From Dehalococcoidia bacterium (GTDB taxonomy: Bacteria > Chloroflexota > Dehalococcoidia > UBA2979), in NCBI GenBank assembly GCA_023228825.1, contig JALOAL010000003.1:124001-188000 (forward strand): a DNA stretch of 64,000 bases. The letters are read 5' to 3'. Made by a program: the position numbers and the translations under genes. This document shows, piece after piece, positions 41,014-49,810 of this stretch. Position 1 is the first letter of the stretch, and each line of letters begins with the position of its first letter. Under the pieces are notes generated by a model. That model saw only the letters and a program-made list of their open reading frames with translations, was not told the origin of the DNA and ran no database searches.

Positions 41014-42990
41014 CTACGCACCAGGCGTGGCGGCGAGTTGGCGTTTGGCGAGGATGCGCTCCTGCACCTGGGGCGGCACCTCTGCGAGGTGGTCGAACTC
41101 CAGCCGGAAGCGGCCCCGCCCGTGCGTCAGGCTGCGCAACTGCGGCGCCAGGCGCTGCACCTCCGCCAGCGGCGCGAACGCCTCCACCGAGGTCACCCGC
41201 TCGCCCGCATCAAAACTCAGCACGCTGCCCCTTCGGCCGTTCAGTTCGTTGGCAATGTCGCCCACCAGGTCGCTGGGCACCTCCACGTGCAGACGCATCA
41301 CCGGCTCCAGCAGCACCGGGCGCGCCTCCAGCACCGCCTGGTGCAGCGCCTGCGCCGCCGCTATCTTGAACGCGAACTCGGAAGAGTCCACCGCATGGCT
41401 TGAGCCGTCGAGCAGCGTCACCTTGAGGTCCACCAGCCGCGACCGTGTCAGGGGGCCCTCCGCCAGCGCCTCCGTCACCCCGTGCTCCACGGCGGGGATG
41501 TACTGCCGAGGCACCCGCCCACCGGTGACGTGCTCCGCAAACTCGAAGCCCGCGTCGCGTTCCAGCGGTTCCACGCGGATCACCACGTGGGCGAACTGGC
41601 CGCGCCCGCCGGTCTGCTTCTTGTGGCGGTACTCGGCCTCCACGGAGGCACGGATGGTCTCGCAGTACGCGACCAGGGGCTCCTCCACGTCCACGGCCAC
41701 GCCGTATTCCTGCTGGAGGCGCGACGCGGCGATGGACGCCTGCACGTCGCCCATGGTGAGCAGCACGATCTCTCCGCCCACGCCTCGCTCCATGGCGAGC
41801 GTGGGGTCCTGCTCCAGCATCCTGGCGAGCGCCTGCGACATGCGGTCCAGGTCGTCGCGGCTGCGGGGGCGCAGGGCGCTGCGGTAGGTGGGCGCCGGGA
41901 AGTCCAGGGCCGGCACGGAGGCCGCGGCCTCCGCCAGGCCGCCGGCCGCCGCCAGGATGTCGCCGGTGGCGGTGCTGGACAGCCGCGGGATGGCGCCCAG
42001 GTCGCCCGCGGCCAGCGCCGGCACCTCCACCTGCTCCTTGCCGCGCATCGCGAAGAGGTGAGCCGCACGCTCGTCTGCCTGGCTACGCTGGTTGTGCAGG
42101 CGGTCCCCGCTGGTGAGCGTGCCACGCAGGACCCGCACGTACGAGAGGTGCCCCACGAACGGGTCCGAGGACGTCTTCACCACCTGCAGGAGCGCCGGCG
42201 CCCGGGTGTCCTCGTCGCTGGCGGGGGGCGGGCCCTGCTCGCACAGTGCCTCCAGCAACTCTGATACGCCCACGCCGCTCAGCCCACAGACGGGGTAGGC
42301 GGGGAAGACCTGGCCCGTGCGCACCGCCGAGCACAGGGCCGCGCGCAGGTCCGCCTCCGCGATGTCTTCGCCCTCCAGATAGCGCTCCAGCAGGGCGTCG
42401 TCCGTCTCCGCCAGCGCCTCCACCAACTGCTCCCGGACGGCGGCGAGGGCGGGGTCGGACGCATCCAGCAGAGAGCGCGTGCGCTCGCCCTGCCCGAGCG
42501 TGGCCGCGAGCACCACGCGGGGGCCAAAGCGCTGCCGGAGCGCCTCCAGCACGCCCTGCACGTCCGCGTGCTCGCGGTCGGTGCGGGTGATGGCGAAGAT
42601 CCGGGTGCGGACGCCTGCCTGCTCCAGGCGCTCCCACGCTGCCTCCGTGCCGCCCTCGATGCCCGCGACGGCGTCCACTGTCACGACAGCGATGTCAGCG
42701 GCGGCGGCGGCGGAGACCACCTCGCCCTCGAAGTCCGCGTAGCCGGGGGTGTCCAGCACGTGCAGGCGGTGGCCGTCCCAGTCCAGCGTCAGGAGCGACG
42801 CGCCGATCGAGTGGCCGTGCCGGTGCTCCTCCTCGTCGAAGTCGGAGACCGTGGCCCCGTCCTCCACCCGTCCGAGGCGGCTGATGGCGCCACTCGCGAG
42901 CAGCATCGCCTCCGCGAGCGAGGTCTTGCCGGACTTGGAGTGGCCCACCAGGGCCACATTGCGAACGCGATCCCGTGCGACTTGCTGCAT
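41014..42990 (-). CDS. EF-G-like translational GTPase (EF-G2 type)
   Basis: The 658-residue protein has the five domains of elongation factor G but is shorter than the canonical form (~690). G1 is GHSKSGKTSL, and G3 is DTPGYADFEGE. G4 reads TRTD instead of NKxD, so guanine recognition may be altered. Later domains include RHKKQTGGRGQFAHV, VTGGRVPRQYIPAVEHG and EVPSDLVGDIANELNGRRG. Paralogs of this type occur in many bacteria in addition to fusA; ribosome rescue or recycling roles are possible but unproven. No ribosomal genes lie nearby, so it is not the main EF-G. Confidence 0.88.
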   Translation of the reverse strand: MQQVARDRVRNVALVGHSKSGKTSLAEAMLLASGAISRLGRVEDGATVSDFDEEEHRHGHSIGASLLTLDWDGHRLHVLDTPGYADFEGEVVSAAAAADIAVVTVDAVAGIEGGTEAAWERLEQAGVRTRIFAITRTDREHADVQGVLEALRQRFGPRVVLAATLGQGERTRSLLDASDPALAAVREQLVEALAETDDALLERYLEGEDIAEADLRAALCSAVRTGQVFPAYPVCGLSGVGVSELLEALCEQGPPPASDEDTRAPALLQVVKTSSDPFVGHLSYVRVLRGTLTSGDRLHNQRSQADERAAHLFAMRGKEQVEVPALAAGDLGAIPRLSSTATGDILAAAGGLAEAAASVPALDFPAPTYRSALRPRSRDDLDRMSQALARMLEQDPTLAMERGVGGEIVLLTMGDVQASIAASRLQQEYGVAVDVEEPLVAYCETIRASVEAEYRHKKQTGGRGQFAHVVIRVEPLERDAGFEFAEHVTGGRVPRQYIPAVEHGVTEALAEGPLTRSRLVDLKVTLLDGSSHAVDSSEFAFKIAAAQALHQAVLEARPVLLEPVMRLHVEVPSDLVGDIANELNGRRGSVLSFDAGERVTSVEAFAPLAEVQRLAPQLRSLTHGRGRFRLEFDHLAEVPPQVQERILAKRQLAATPGA

Positions 42991-43096
42991 ACCTCACCCC
43001 CACCGCCCGCGACCGAGTCGATGGTACGTGACCAGCACAACCGTTATGCCCCTGCAATCTCGCGCAATCTGGCCCGCGTCCGGTGTCGGACGCGAA

Positions 43097-43122
43097 ACTG
43101 GCCCGGCGAATGCCGGGCCAGT
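43097..43122 (-). terminator. Terminator of the secreted-protein gene
   Basis: A perfect 11-bp stem, ACTGGCCCGGC / GCCGGGCCAGT, with a GAAT loop lies 46 nt after the gene at 43168-44424 on the minus strand and is followed there by TTCGCG. Confidence 0.75.
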
Positions 43123-43167
43123 CCGCGTGCGAGTGGCAGCCCTCGCGCGGCCGTCCTGCCAGAGGTC

Positions 43168-44424
43168 CTAGCGGACCACCACGGCTCTCGTCCCGGTGGG
43201 GAGGCCGTCCGGGAACATCGTGACGAAGGGCTCGTTCGCGAAGGCGGGCGCACCCACCCGGTAGCCGATGGCCTCGCCGCCGCTGAAGATCCAGACGGAA
43301 CCGCCGAGGCCCACCGCGTTCATGAGCGCCTCGAACGAGCCGCCGCCCCACGCGGCCAGCGAGATGCCGGACGCGGCCGGGGCCGGCGCGAAGACCTGGT
43401 AGCCAGGGCGTTCAAGGACGGCGAAGACGGTGAAGTGGTCCACCGCCGCGACGATGGTCGCGGAGCCGTCCTCGTTGATCGTGGCTGCGGAGTTCACCTC
43501 CACCCAGGCGGCGCCGTCCCAGTAGACGAGCACCAGGTCCGAGGCCACCGTGCCTTCCTCGATGGAACCGGCCGGCAGCGTGAACTGCAGGATCACCTGG
43601 CCGTCGAACGGGCCGTCCAGCAGGACGCCGTCCGCACCGGTGGCCTGGAACACGAAGCCCAGCCGCAGCGTGGAGCCTTCCGGCCCGGGCGCGTCGGCCT
43701 CGAGGTTGGCGACGCTCGGGACGCCCGCCACGCTCAGCCGGGCCCCGACGGGAAGCACGCCCGCAGGCGCGATCGCGGTGCCCTCGACCCCGTTGGTCGT
43801 CGTGGTCACCTCGGTCTGCTCGCCCTCCACGACGGTCTTCTCGACCTCGTTGGCCACGGTCACCTGGAGGTCACCGACGGTCACGATCGGCAGCGGCTCG
43901 GGGATGAACACGGGCGGAGGAGGTGGAGCAGGCGCGTCCGTCACCGTGAAGGGGTGGTCGATCGACGTGTCCTCTGGCGTGCCTTCGATCATGAACTGGA
44001 GGCTCACCACGTATTCCCCGGCAGCCGTGGGCGTGATGGTGAACTCCAGGTCGACGCCTTCGGTCGCCAGCAACTCATCGCCAGCGGCGTCCGTCGGGAT
44101 GCCGAACGCCGTCTGGAACTGGTCCGCAGTAAACCCAGCAATGTCGCCGGGTCCGGTGTAGACCAACGTCTCGTCGTTCGTGTCCACGTCGACACCGTCG
44201 CGAGTGACGGACACGTCGTACGCGAGCGACGTAGTGGCGTCCACGATATCGCCGTGTCCTGGGTCGAACGACACGTGCACCGCAAACTCGTGCACCTCGC
44301 CGACTGTCTGCGCATTCGCCACGCCCATCGACACGATGAACGTGAGCAGCGTTGCGACGACCATGACGATACCTGGCCGCCAGCGGCCTACGGGCCGCGT
44401 ATCCATTCGCTTCAATCCATACAT
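43168..44424 (-). CDS. Secreted protein with a C-terminal domain shared with the 56.4-kb gene
   Basis: The 418-residue protein starts MYGLKRMDTRPVGRWRP and has a signal peptide cut after VANAQ. The middle is rich in Thr, Val and Asp, with beta-sandwich character, and has a Pro-rich linker (APAPPPPPVFIPEPLPIV). A segment TLPAGSIEEGTVASDLVLVYWDG is followed by VDHFTVFAVL, which is like adhesion or surface proteins. The last ~65 residues (LAAWGGGSFEAL, then GYRVGAPAFANEPF and FPDGLPTGTRAVVVR) match the end of the protein encoded at 56374-57585. The function is unknown. GGGGGA precedes the ATG at 44424. Confidence 0.8.
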   Translation of the reverse strand: MYGLKRMDTRPVGRWRPGIVMVVATLLTFIVSMGVANAQTVGEVHEFAVHVSFDPGHGDIVDATTSLAYDVSVTRDGVDVDTNDETLVYTGPGDIAGFTADQFQTAFGIPTDAAGDELLATEGVDLEFTITPTAAGEYVVSLQFMIEGTPEDTSIDHPFTVTDAPAPPPPPVFIPEPLPIVTVGDLQVTVANEVEKTVVEGEQTEVTTTTNGVEGTAIAPAGVLPVGARLSVAGVPSVANLEADAPGPEGSTLRLGFVFQATGADGVLLDGPFDGQVILQFTLPAGSIEEGTVASDLVLVYWDGAAWVEVNSAATINEDGSATIVAAVDHFTVFAVLERPGYQVFAPAPAASGISLAAWGGGSFEALMNAVGLGGSVWIFSGGEAIGYRVGAPAFANEPFVTMFPDGLPTGTRAVVVR

Positions 44425-44773
44425 AGATCCCCCGTCCTGACGCCGGCTGGCGGCGCTACACGGCGCGCACCAGCGCGGCGCACTCCCACGCCGCCTCTCT
44501 GCGCACCTCGGTTCGATACGAGGTAACGCTAGAGAGCGGGCCGGGACGAGAGGTTGATGAGGCGTCGCAATGGTTGGATGCGGCGTCGGATGAGGACGAA
44601 TCGTTGAGGGCGAACGTCGCGCGCGCAGGTGCGGCCGCACGATTGCGCCTCGGGCGGCCGTCTCCCGCGCCGGTTTCGCGCGCAGGCCGTGGGCCGAGGG
44701 GCGCCCGCCGTGCCGAGGAATGGCAGCGCTCCGTAGCGGCCCCGTTGCGGGACCGCCACGGACGGCGCGCGGG
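44425..44773 (-). other. 349-nt gap without a supported gene
   Basis: I find no gene, hairpin or convincing promoter. Frames open here have no ribosome binding site and read as low-complexity Arg/Ala/Pro shadows. The upstream control of the secreted-protein gene should lie here, on the minus strand. Confidence 0.5.
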
Positions 44774-45541
44774 TCAGTTGCCGGTGGGGAGGCCGGTCAC
44801 GGGGAAGGGCGGCTCGAAGTCCTCGTCGCTGACGCTGTTGGTGAACTCGATCGCCTCCATGCGGAAGTCTGCATCGTCGCCCGTGCTCTCGATGAGCACC
44901 GGGATCCCGCCTTCCGCGTAGCAGGCGAGGCCGGAGGCGCCCCCCTCGGGCTCCTCGAACTCGTAGCACTCGGCGCGGGTGCCGGCGATGTCGCGTGTGC
45001 CGACGGCGCGCACTTCGCCCGCCATGGCGTCCGCCTGCACGCCCTCCACCTGCTCCGTGAGGACGCCGCCCATGTTCGGGGCGCCGCTGTCAGCGGGCAT
45101 GCCGAAGCACATCCCCTCCGCACAGATGAACAGGCCATCCGGCGTGGAGATCATGGTGCCGAAGTCGCCCATGGCCTCGAAGTCCATGCGCAGGCGGTCG
45201 CCGCTACCGTCCTGGTACCAGCGCCACTCGCCGTCCATCTCCTCGCCGTCCGCGGTGCCCTGCACGCGGTAGGTGGCTGTGAAGGTGGCCGTCTCAAAGG
45301 CCTGCGCCAACGCCTCCAGGTCCAGCGCGCCGTCTGCGCCGCTGTTGCCCCGGTTGTCGCCGTTGTCGCCGCCCGAGGAGCCCTCGGACGTTGCGGGCGT
45401 GGAGGTCGCTGTGTCGCCGCCAGCGGACGCGGTGGCGGTGGCGCCGCCGTTGTCACCGTTGTCACCCTCGTCACCACCGCAGGCACCCAGGAAGAAGGCG
45501 GCCAGCAGCAGTGGCAGCACGAGCAAGGAAATCCGGCGCAC
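44774..45541 (-). CDS. Lipoprotein, LppX/LolA-like fold possible
   Basis: The 255-residue protein has a signal peptide with lipobox LGAC (in LLLAAFFLGACGGDE), a Gly/Asp/Asn/Thr/Ser linker with repeated GDNGDN, then a domain of about 170 residues with ATFTATYRVQGTADGEEMDGEWRW and DGLFICAEGMCFGMP, plus a Cys in ECYEF. The pattern resembles lipoproteins that bind lipids (LppX, LolA), but I cannot confirm this. The GTG at 45541 has GAGAGG 8 nt upstream. Confidence 0.8.
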   Translation of the reverse strand: MRRISLLVLPLLLAAFFLGACGGDEGDNGDNGGATATASAGGDTATSTPATSEGSSGGDNGDNRGNSGADGALDLEALAQAFETATFTATYRVQGTADGEEMDGEWRWYQDGSGDRLRMDFEAMGDFGTMISTPDGLFICAEGMCFGMPADSGAPNMGGVLTEQVEGVQADAMAGEVRAVGTRDIAGTRAECYEFEEPEGGASGLACYAEGGIPVLIESTGDDADFRMEAIEFTNSVSDEDFEPPFPVTGLPTGN

Positions 45542-45719
45542 GGTCAGGTCCTCTCGGAAGTTCACGGGAAGCGGCGTCCACGCTACCAGCCGTGGCGGTG
45601 AGGGCACAGGAGGCGCGGTTGAGGGGTGGTTCCGGGCTCCTTCCGCTGTCATGCATTGCGACTTCGTTAGGAGCGGGGGGGCACGGTAGGCGGCCCACCA
45701 CGCGGCGAGGAGCCACGAG

Positions 45720-46064
45720 ATGAACGATGTCGCCCGCGTCACGGAGATCACCGCACGTTCCAGCGAGTCCTTCGAGCACGCCATCCAGATCGCCATCGAG
45801 CGGGCCACCCGGACGCTGCGCAACGTCAGCGGCGCATGGGTGAAGGAGCAGAAGGTGAAGATCCGGGACGGCGTCATCTCCCAGTACCACGTGGACCTGA
45901 TGGTCACCTTCGTGCTGGACGACACACCCAGCGGCGACGACCAGATGGCGACCACCTCCGTCGAACGGGACACGGGCGAGACACAGACCGACGGCGGCGC
46001 GCAGACGGCGGTCACCTCGGAGCAGCGGGTGGGGCAACGGCACATGGAGAGCGTGCAGCGCTAG
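45720..46064 (+). CDS. Dodecin (flavin-binding protein) with a C-terminal tail
   Basis: Dodecins form 12-subunit shells that store flavin or coenzyme A. The first ~68 residues match the family: VARVTEITARSSESFEHAI, RATRTLRNVSGAWVKEQKV with the flavin-stacking Trp, and VDLMVTFVLDD. Usual dodecins end there. This one has a further ~46 polar residues rich in Thr, Gln, Asp and Glu, which would lie on the outside of the shell. It stands alone between two genes on the other strand. Confidence 0.93.
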   Translation: MNDVARVTEITARSSESFEHAIQIAIERATRTLRNVSGAWVKEQKVKIRDGVISQYHVDLMVTFVLDDTPSGDDQMATTSVERDTGETQTDGGAQTAVTSEQRVGQRHMESVQR

Positions 46065-46107
46065 CCTCGTCGTGCTTGCGGCGCGGGCGCCCAGCGCTGG
46101 CGCAGGG

Positions 46108-46605
46108 CTACTCCGGTGGCGTGGAGGGCGCGTCCTCCGTGTAGGGCGCGCGGGGCGGCGCCTCCGGCCAGTCGTCCGGCGGCTGGTCCGCGCCCACGCG
46201 GCGGAACAGCACCCAGCCCGACGAGAGCGCAAGGAAGCCGGAGGCCAGGATGAGGCCCAGGATGAGGACGTCCGAGGTGGTGTTGCGAAAGCCCTGGTCG
46301 AACAGGTCGCCGGTGTGATCGAGCACGGCGGCGATCAGCCACCCCGCGCCCACCACCAGCGATCCCCAGTAGCCGATGCGCCACCCGCGCCATGTGAACG
46401 CGGCGATGGCGCCCTGCACCAGGAACACCGCCGCGAGGAAGATCGACGCCGACGTGGCGTCCAGGTTGAAGCGTTCCTCCGGCACCCCGTGGGCGAAGTC
46501 CTCCAGCGAGTGCGCCAGCGCGAAGAACAGCAGCACGAACCCAAGCACAGACGTGGTCCAACGCCACCGCCCTCGTCCCCGTCGTGCCGCCAGTTCGTCG
46601 TCCAT
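46108..46605 (-). CDS. Four-helix membrane protein of unknown function
   Basis: The 165-residue protein starts MDDELAARRGRGRWRW and has four hydrophobic helices: TTSVLGFVLLFFALAH, SIFLAAVFLVQGAIAAFTW, YWGSLVVGAGWLIAAVL, and VLILGLILASGFLALSSGW. A Pro-rich tail follows. The ATG at 46605 has a TACGAT box 7 nt upstream and no ribosome binding site. I do not recognise the family. Confidence 0.75.
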   Translation of the reverse strand: MDDELAARRGRGRWRWTTSVLGFVLLFFALAHSLEDFAHGVPEERFNLDATSASIFLAAVFLVQGAIAAFTWRGWRIGYWGSLVVGAGWLIAAVLDHTGDLFDQGFRNTTSDVLILGLILASGFLALSSGWVLFRRVGADQPPDDWPEAPPRAPYTEDAPSTPPE

Positions 46606-46612
46606 GCGCACG

Positions 46613-46618
46613 ATCGTA
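46613..46618 (-). promoter_or_regulatory. -10 box for a leaderless mRNA
   Basis: TACGAT on the minus strand is followed by 7 nt and then the ATG at 46605. Confidence 0.45.
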
Positions 46619-46676
46619 CGAGCGCCCGACAAGCCTCGTGCCCTCGCCGACGCCGAGGCGCGCCCGGAGCCGCGAG

Positions 46677-46892
46677 GTGAGGGAGTCCGGTGTCTTCATC
46701 GCGCTGGTTGGCGCGGTCATACTGGTCGTGGGGCTGCTGGTTGCGGCGGGTGCGTTCGGGTGGTTCGGGCGCCTGCCGGGCGACCTGCGGTTCAGCGGCG
46801 GCAACGCGCGCGTCTACTTCCCGCTCGCCTCGACGTTGCTGATCTCGGTGGTGCTGACCGTGGTGGTGAACCTGCTGCGACGCCTGCTGTAG
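46677..46892 (+). CDS. DUF2905 family membrane protein
   Basis: The 71-residue protein has two transmembrane helices (VFIALVGAVILVVGLLVAAG and LASTLLISVVLTVVVNLL) separated by the family segment FGWFGRLPGDLRFSGGNARVYFPL. The function is unknown. The GTG at 46677 has GGAG upstream and gives the usual length. Confidence 0.88.
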   Translation: MRESGVFIALVGAVILVVGLLVAAGAFGWFGRLPGDLRFSGGNARVYFPLASTLLISVVLTVVVNLLRRLL

Positions 46893-47045
46893 GTCCGTGC
46901 GCGTGATGCCGCTCCGTCATGCCCCCTTGAGCGCGAGGGCTGGGCCGCATACGTTTCCCGGAGTGATACGCATTGGGCGGCTCGTATCCAGACCTTCGGG
47001 GCGGGGGCTCCAGGGTGGCCGCCAGGGACGGGCTCGCGACCAGCA

Positions 47046-47996
47046 ATGACAGCAGGCCAGCGAATCTCCTCGGCGGTAGAGCACGTGCAGCGCCTGAGCC
47101 TGCGCGTGCGCATCGCGGGCGCGGCGGCGACGCTCTCCGTGCTCGCGGCCCTTGTGGTGGCGATCTCCACCGCCGGCGCCGGTGGCGAGGAGCCCACCGT
47201 CATCGCGCAGCCGCCCACGCCCACCGCCTCCCCCACGCCGAGCCCGACGCCGACGCCCACCCCCACGCCGCCCCCCTGGCCCTGGCCGTCCGATCCGGTG
47301 CCCATGGGCGAGGCGGCCGGCCTCGTGAACTCCTCGTCCATCGGCTTCCCGGCCCCACCGCCCAGCGTGCGCGTGCCGCCCGGCAACGCGGCGGGCATCG
47401 CCCGCATGATCTCGCCGGCCCTGGGCATGGACCACTACGTGGAGACGCTGGGCATCGCGGACGGCCAGATGCAGTCGCCGGACGAGGACGGCAACCACAG
47501 CGTGGGCTGGTACGCCTCGGACGAACGGTGGACGTTCGGCGCCCCCGGCGAGGCGGGCAACTCCGTGTTCTCCGCGCACGAGACGTGGGGCCACATGACC
47601 GCGCCGTTCTACCTGTTGCACCAGGCGCGCATCGGCGACGACATCTTCCTGGAGATGGAGGACGGCGAGAGCCGCCGCTACCAGGTGATCCGGGTCACCC
47701 GCTATCCCGTCGGCGAAATGCCCATGCGGGAGGTCCTCTGGCCCTCTGACCGGCCTGAGGAGGAGGACTGGATCACGCTCTACACCTGCGGGGGCGAGAT
47801 CGTCTACGGCCCCAACGGCTACGGCGACTACCTGGACCGCGACGTGCTGGTGGCGAAGTGGGTGGGCTCCGAGTTCCCGACCGGCGCCCCCACTGCCGAG
47901 ACGCCCAGCGCGGGCCCTCAGCAGGACGCCCCCGCAGACGAGCCTCCGCCCGTGGCGCCCGTGGCGCCCGAGGCCCCCGACCTTTCGGCGGAGTAA
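47046..47996 (+). CDS. Sortase-family transpeptidase
   Basis: Sortases attach surface proteins to the cell wall. The 316-residue protein has an N-terminal membrane helix (IAGAAATLSVLAALVVAIS), a Pro/Thr linker (PTPTASPTPSPTPTPTPTP), and a catalytic domain with the active-site His in FSAHETWGH, the Cys in TLYTCGG and the Arg in YLDRDVLVAK. A Pro/Ala/Glu tail follows. No protein with a clear LPXTG-type sorting signal was seen in the window, so the substrate is unknown. A second, pilin-type function cannot be judged. Confidence 0.88.
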   Translation: MTAGQRISSAVEHVQRLSLRVRIAGAAATLSVLAALVVAISTAGAGGEEPTVIAQPPTPTASPTPSPTPTPTPTPPPWPWPSDPVPMGEAAGLVNSSSIGFPAPPPSVRVPPGNAAGIARMISPALGMDHYVETLGIADGQMQSPDEDGNHSVGWYASDERWTFGAPGEAGNSVFSAHETWGHMTAPFYLLHQARIGDDIFLEMEDGESRRYQVIRVTRYPVGEMPMREVLWPSDRPEEEDWITLYTCGGEIVYGPNGYGDYLDRDVLVAKWVGSEFPTGAPTAETPSAGPQQDAPADEPPPVAPVAPEAPDLSAE

Positions 47997-48017
47997 CGGC
48001 TTTCGGCGGAGTAACCG
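47982..48017 (+). repeat. 18-nt tandem duplication at the sortase stop codon
   Basis: Two 18-nt units (47982-47999, 48000-48017) differ at one base. The sortase stop TAA lies in the first unit and is repeated in the second. Confidence 0.9.
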
Positions 48018-48067
48018 GGCGCCCCTCCGCACGAGCGGACGAACAACAACCTCTTGATGCACGGGAC

Positions 48068-48255
48068 GTGCGGGGCGACGCGGGCCACGCTCCTCCCCCC
48101 GACGGACTGCGCGAGGGCCTCCCGGTCTACATGTGGAGCGGCGGCCGCGTGGGCGAGGTGAAGGCCTGGCGGAGGGCTGCTTCGAGGTGGATCGACACGT
48201 GATCCCCACTGCCTTCTCCCACGAACTGGACGGCTTCGTCACCGTCTCGCCGTAG
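48068..48255 (+). pseudogene. Frameshifted remnant of a DUF2171/PRC-like gene
   Basis: The stretch reads GLREGLPVYMWSGGRVGEVKA and then, in the next frame, EGCFEVDRHVIPTAFSHELDG up to a stop at 48255. Together they match small barrel proteins of the DUF2171/PRC type (VYDxDGxxVGxV followed by a YIP-like motif). Adding one C at about 48165 (GCCTGG to GCCCTGG) would restore one frame. The N terminus is unclear; GTG 48068 is a candidate. It is either a pseudogene or a sequencing error. Confidence 0.5.
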
Positions 48256-48264
48256 GCGCCGGGC

Positions 48265-48567
48265 CTACCGTCGCCCCTCCTCGTGGGCGCGGATGGCGAC
48301 GGCCAACTGCTCCTTGGTCATGCGGCTGCGCCCGTTGATACCGAACTCGGCCGCGCGCTGGTAGAGGGCGTCTCGCGTGTCCTCGGCGGCCTCGCTCCCG
48401 CGGCTGGCGCGACGGGCTGACGCGCTGCCGGTGGAGGTCAACTTGCTCATGGACGTGGTGGACGTCTGCGCGTCCTTTGCCTTCGAGTTCCGGTTGCTCG
48501 TCCTGGCCGTGCTGGCCCCCGTGTTCGCGGGCGCCGTCTTCGCGCTGGACCTGGGCTGGCGAGGCAT
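48265..48567 (-). CDS. Small protein with a Rho_N/SAP-like C-terminal motif
   Basis: The 100-residue protein has a disordered, Ser/Thr/Ala/Lys-rich N-terminal half and ends with DALYQRAAEFGINGRSRMT followed by KEQLAVAIRAHE. This helix-extended-helix pattern resembles Rho N-terminal or SAP motifs, which bind nucleic acids. The ATG at 48567 has GGAGGAG 4 nt upstream, which decides this start. The same C-terminal motif ends the ChaB-like protein at 51301-51735. Confidence 0.7.
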   Translation of the reverse strand: MPRQPRSSAKTAPANTGASTARTSNRNSKAKDAQTSTTSMSKLTSTGSASARRASRGSEAAEDTRDALYQRAAEFGINGRSRMTKEQLAVAIRAHEEGRR

Positions 48568-48826
48568 CCTGCTCCTCCGTCTCCGCGCGCCGCATCGACC
48601 CCAACTCGGGCTCGGGCAGGTGGCGCGCGGACGCAGTCTCCACGGACGCGGCGAGGCGATCCACAACGAGGACGCCGCAGGTCTGGCGATTTCGTCTCGA
48701 CCGGGGCCGCCAGGCGCCTCGGGAGACCGCGCCGGCCTGCACCAGCGCCTCCGGCCACTCTGGGGCCTCGCGTGGCCGCCGTGCGGCAGCATTGGACGCT
48801 ATGCTCCCGGCCGGAAGGGCGGGAGC

Positions 48827-49810
48827 ATGTCGCAGGGATCCCTCAGCGTGTTGATTATCCCCAGCCTGCAGATGCCGGAGGTCTCCGCCGCCATGCTTGC
48901 GCAGGTGCGCCGGGCGGCCGGCGACGACGCCCGCATCACCGTCGCCGAAAGCACGGGCGAGGCGCTGGAGGCGATCCAGGACGCCGAGGTGCTGCTGGGC
49001 CGCATCGACTCGCGGCTGCTGGCGGCGGCGCCTCGCCTGCGCTGGGTGCACGCCACCACCGCGGGCGCGGACGCCTACCTGTTCCCGGAGATGCTGGACT
49101 CGCCGGTACTGCTGTCGGGCGACAAGGGCCTGGTGGGCTCGCACCTGGCGGAGACGGCGTTCGGCCTCCTGCTGGCGATCACCCGCCGCATCGCCGTCGC
49201 CATCCTGGACGGCCCCGCGTCCTGGGAGCGACGCGTGGACTACCGCCGCGAGGAGGTGGAACTGGAGGGGCTGACGATGGGCATCGTGGGCTTCGGCGGC
49301 ACCGGGCGCGCCCTGGCGCGGCGTGCGGCCGCCTTCGGCATGCGCTGCATCGCCACCGATCACCTCCCGGTGCCCGCAAGCGACGCGGTGCCCGAGGTCT
49401 GGCCGGCCGAGCGACTGGACGAGTTGCTCGCGCAGTCGGACGTGGTGGCTTCCGGGCTCCCTCTCACGCCCGCCACCCACCGCCTCTTCGACGAGCGCGC
49501 CTTCGCGCAGATGAAGCCGGGCGCCTTCTTCGTGAACGTCACGCGAGGCGAGGTGGTGGACTCGGACGCCCTTGTGCGCGCGGTGGCGTCCGGGCGCCTG
49601 GGGGGCGCCGGGCTGGACGTGACGCACGAGGAGCCGCTGCCGGCGGACCACGCGCTGTGGCGCACGCCGAACATCGTGATGACGCCGCACACCGCCGGGG
49701 CGAGTCAGTTGCGCCTGCAACGCAACCTGGACCGCTTCTGCCGCAACATTGTCCACTACCGGGCCAGCGAACCGCTGGAGGGCCTGATCGATAAGGAAGC
49801 AGGGTACTGA
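48827..49810 (+). CDS. D-isomer-specific 2-hydroxyacid dehydrogenase
   Basis: The 327-residue protein belongs to the NAD(P)-dependent 2-hydroxyacid dehydrogenases. The N-terminal domain has WVHATTAGADAYL, followed by the Rossmann loop MGIVGFGGTGRALARRAAAF. Catalytic residues are seen as Arg in NVTRGEVVD, Glu in THEEPLPADH, and His in MTPHTAG. The substrate is unknown. The ATG at 48827 has GGAAGG upstream, and the longer open frame is a shadow. It overlaps the next gene by 1 nt, so the pair is an operon. Confidence 0.9.
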   Translation: MSQGSLSVLIIPSLQMPEVSAAMLAQVRRAAGDDARITVAESTGEALEAIQDAEVLLGRIDSRLLAAAPRLRWVHATTAGADAYLFPEMLDSPVLLSGDKGLVGSHLAETAFGLLLAITRRIAVAILDGPASWERRVDYRREEVELEGLTMGIVGFGGTGRALARRAAAFGMRCIATDHLPVPASDAVPEVWPAERLDELLAQSDVVASGLPLTPATHRLFDERAFAQMKPGAFFVNVTRGEVVDSDALVRAVASGRLGGAGLDVTHEEPLPADHALWRTPNIVMTPHTAGASQLRLQRNLDRFCRNIVHYRASEPLEGLIDKEAGY

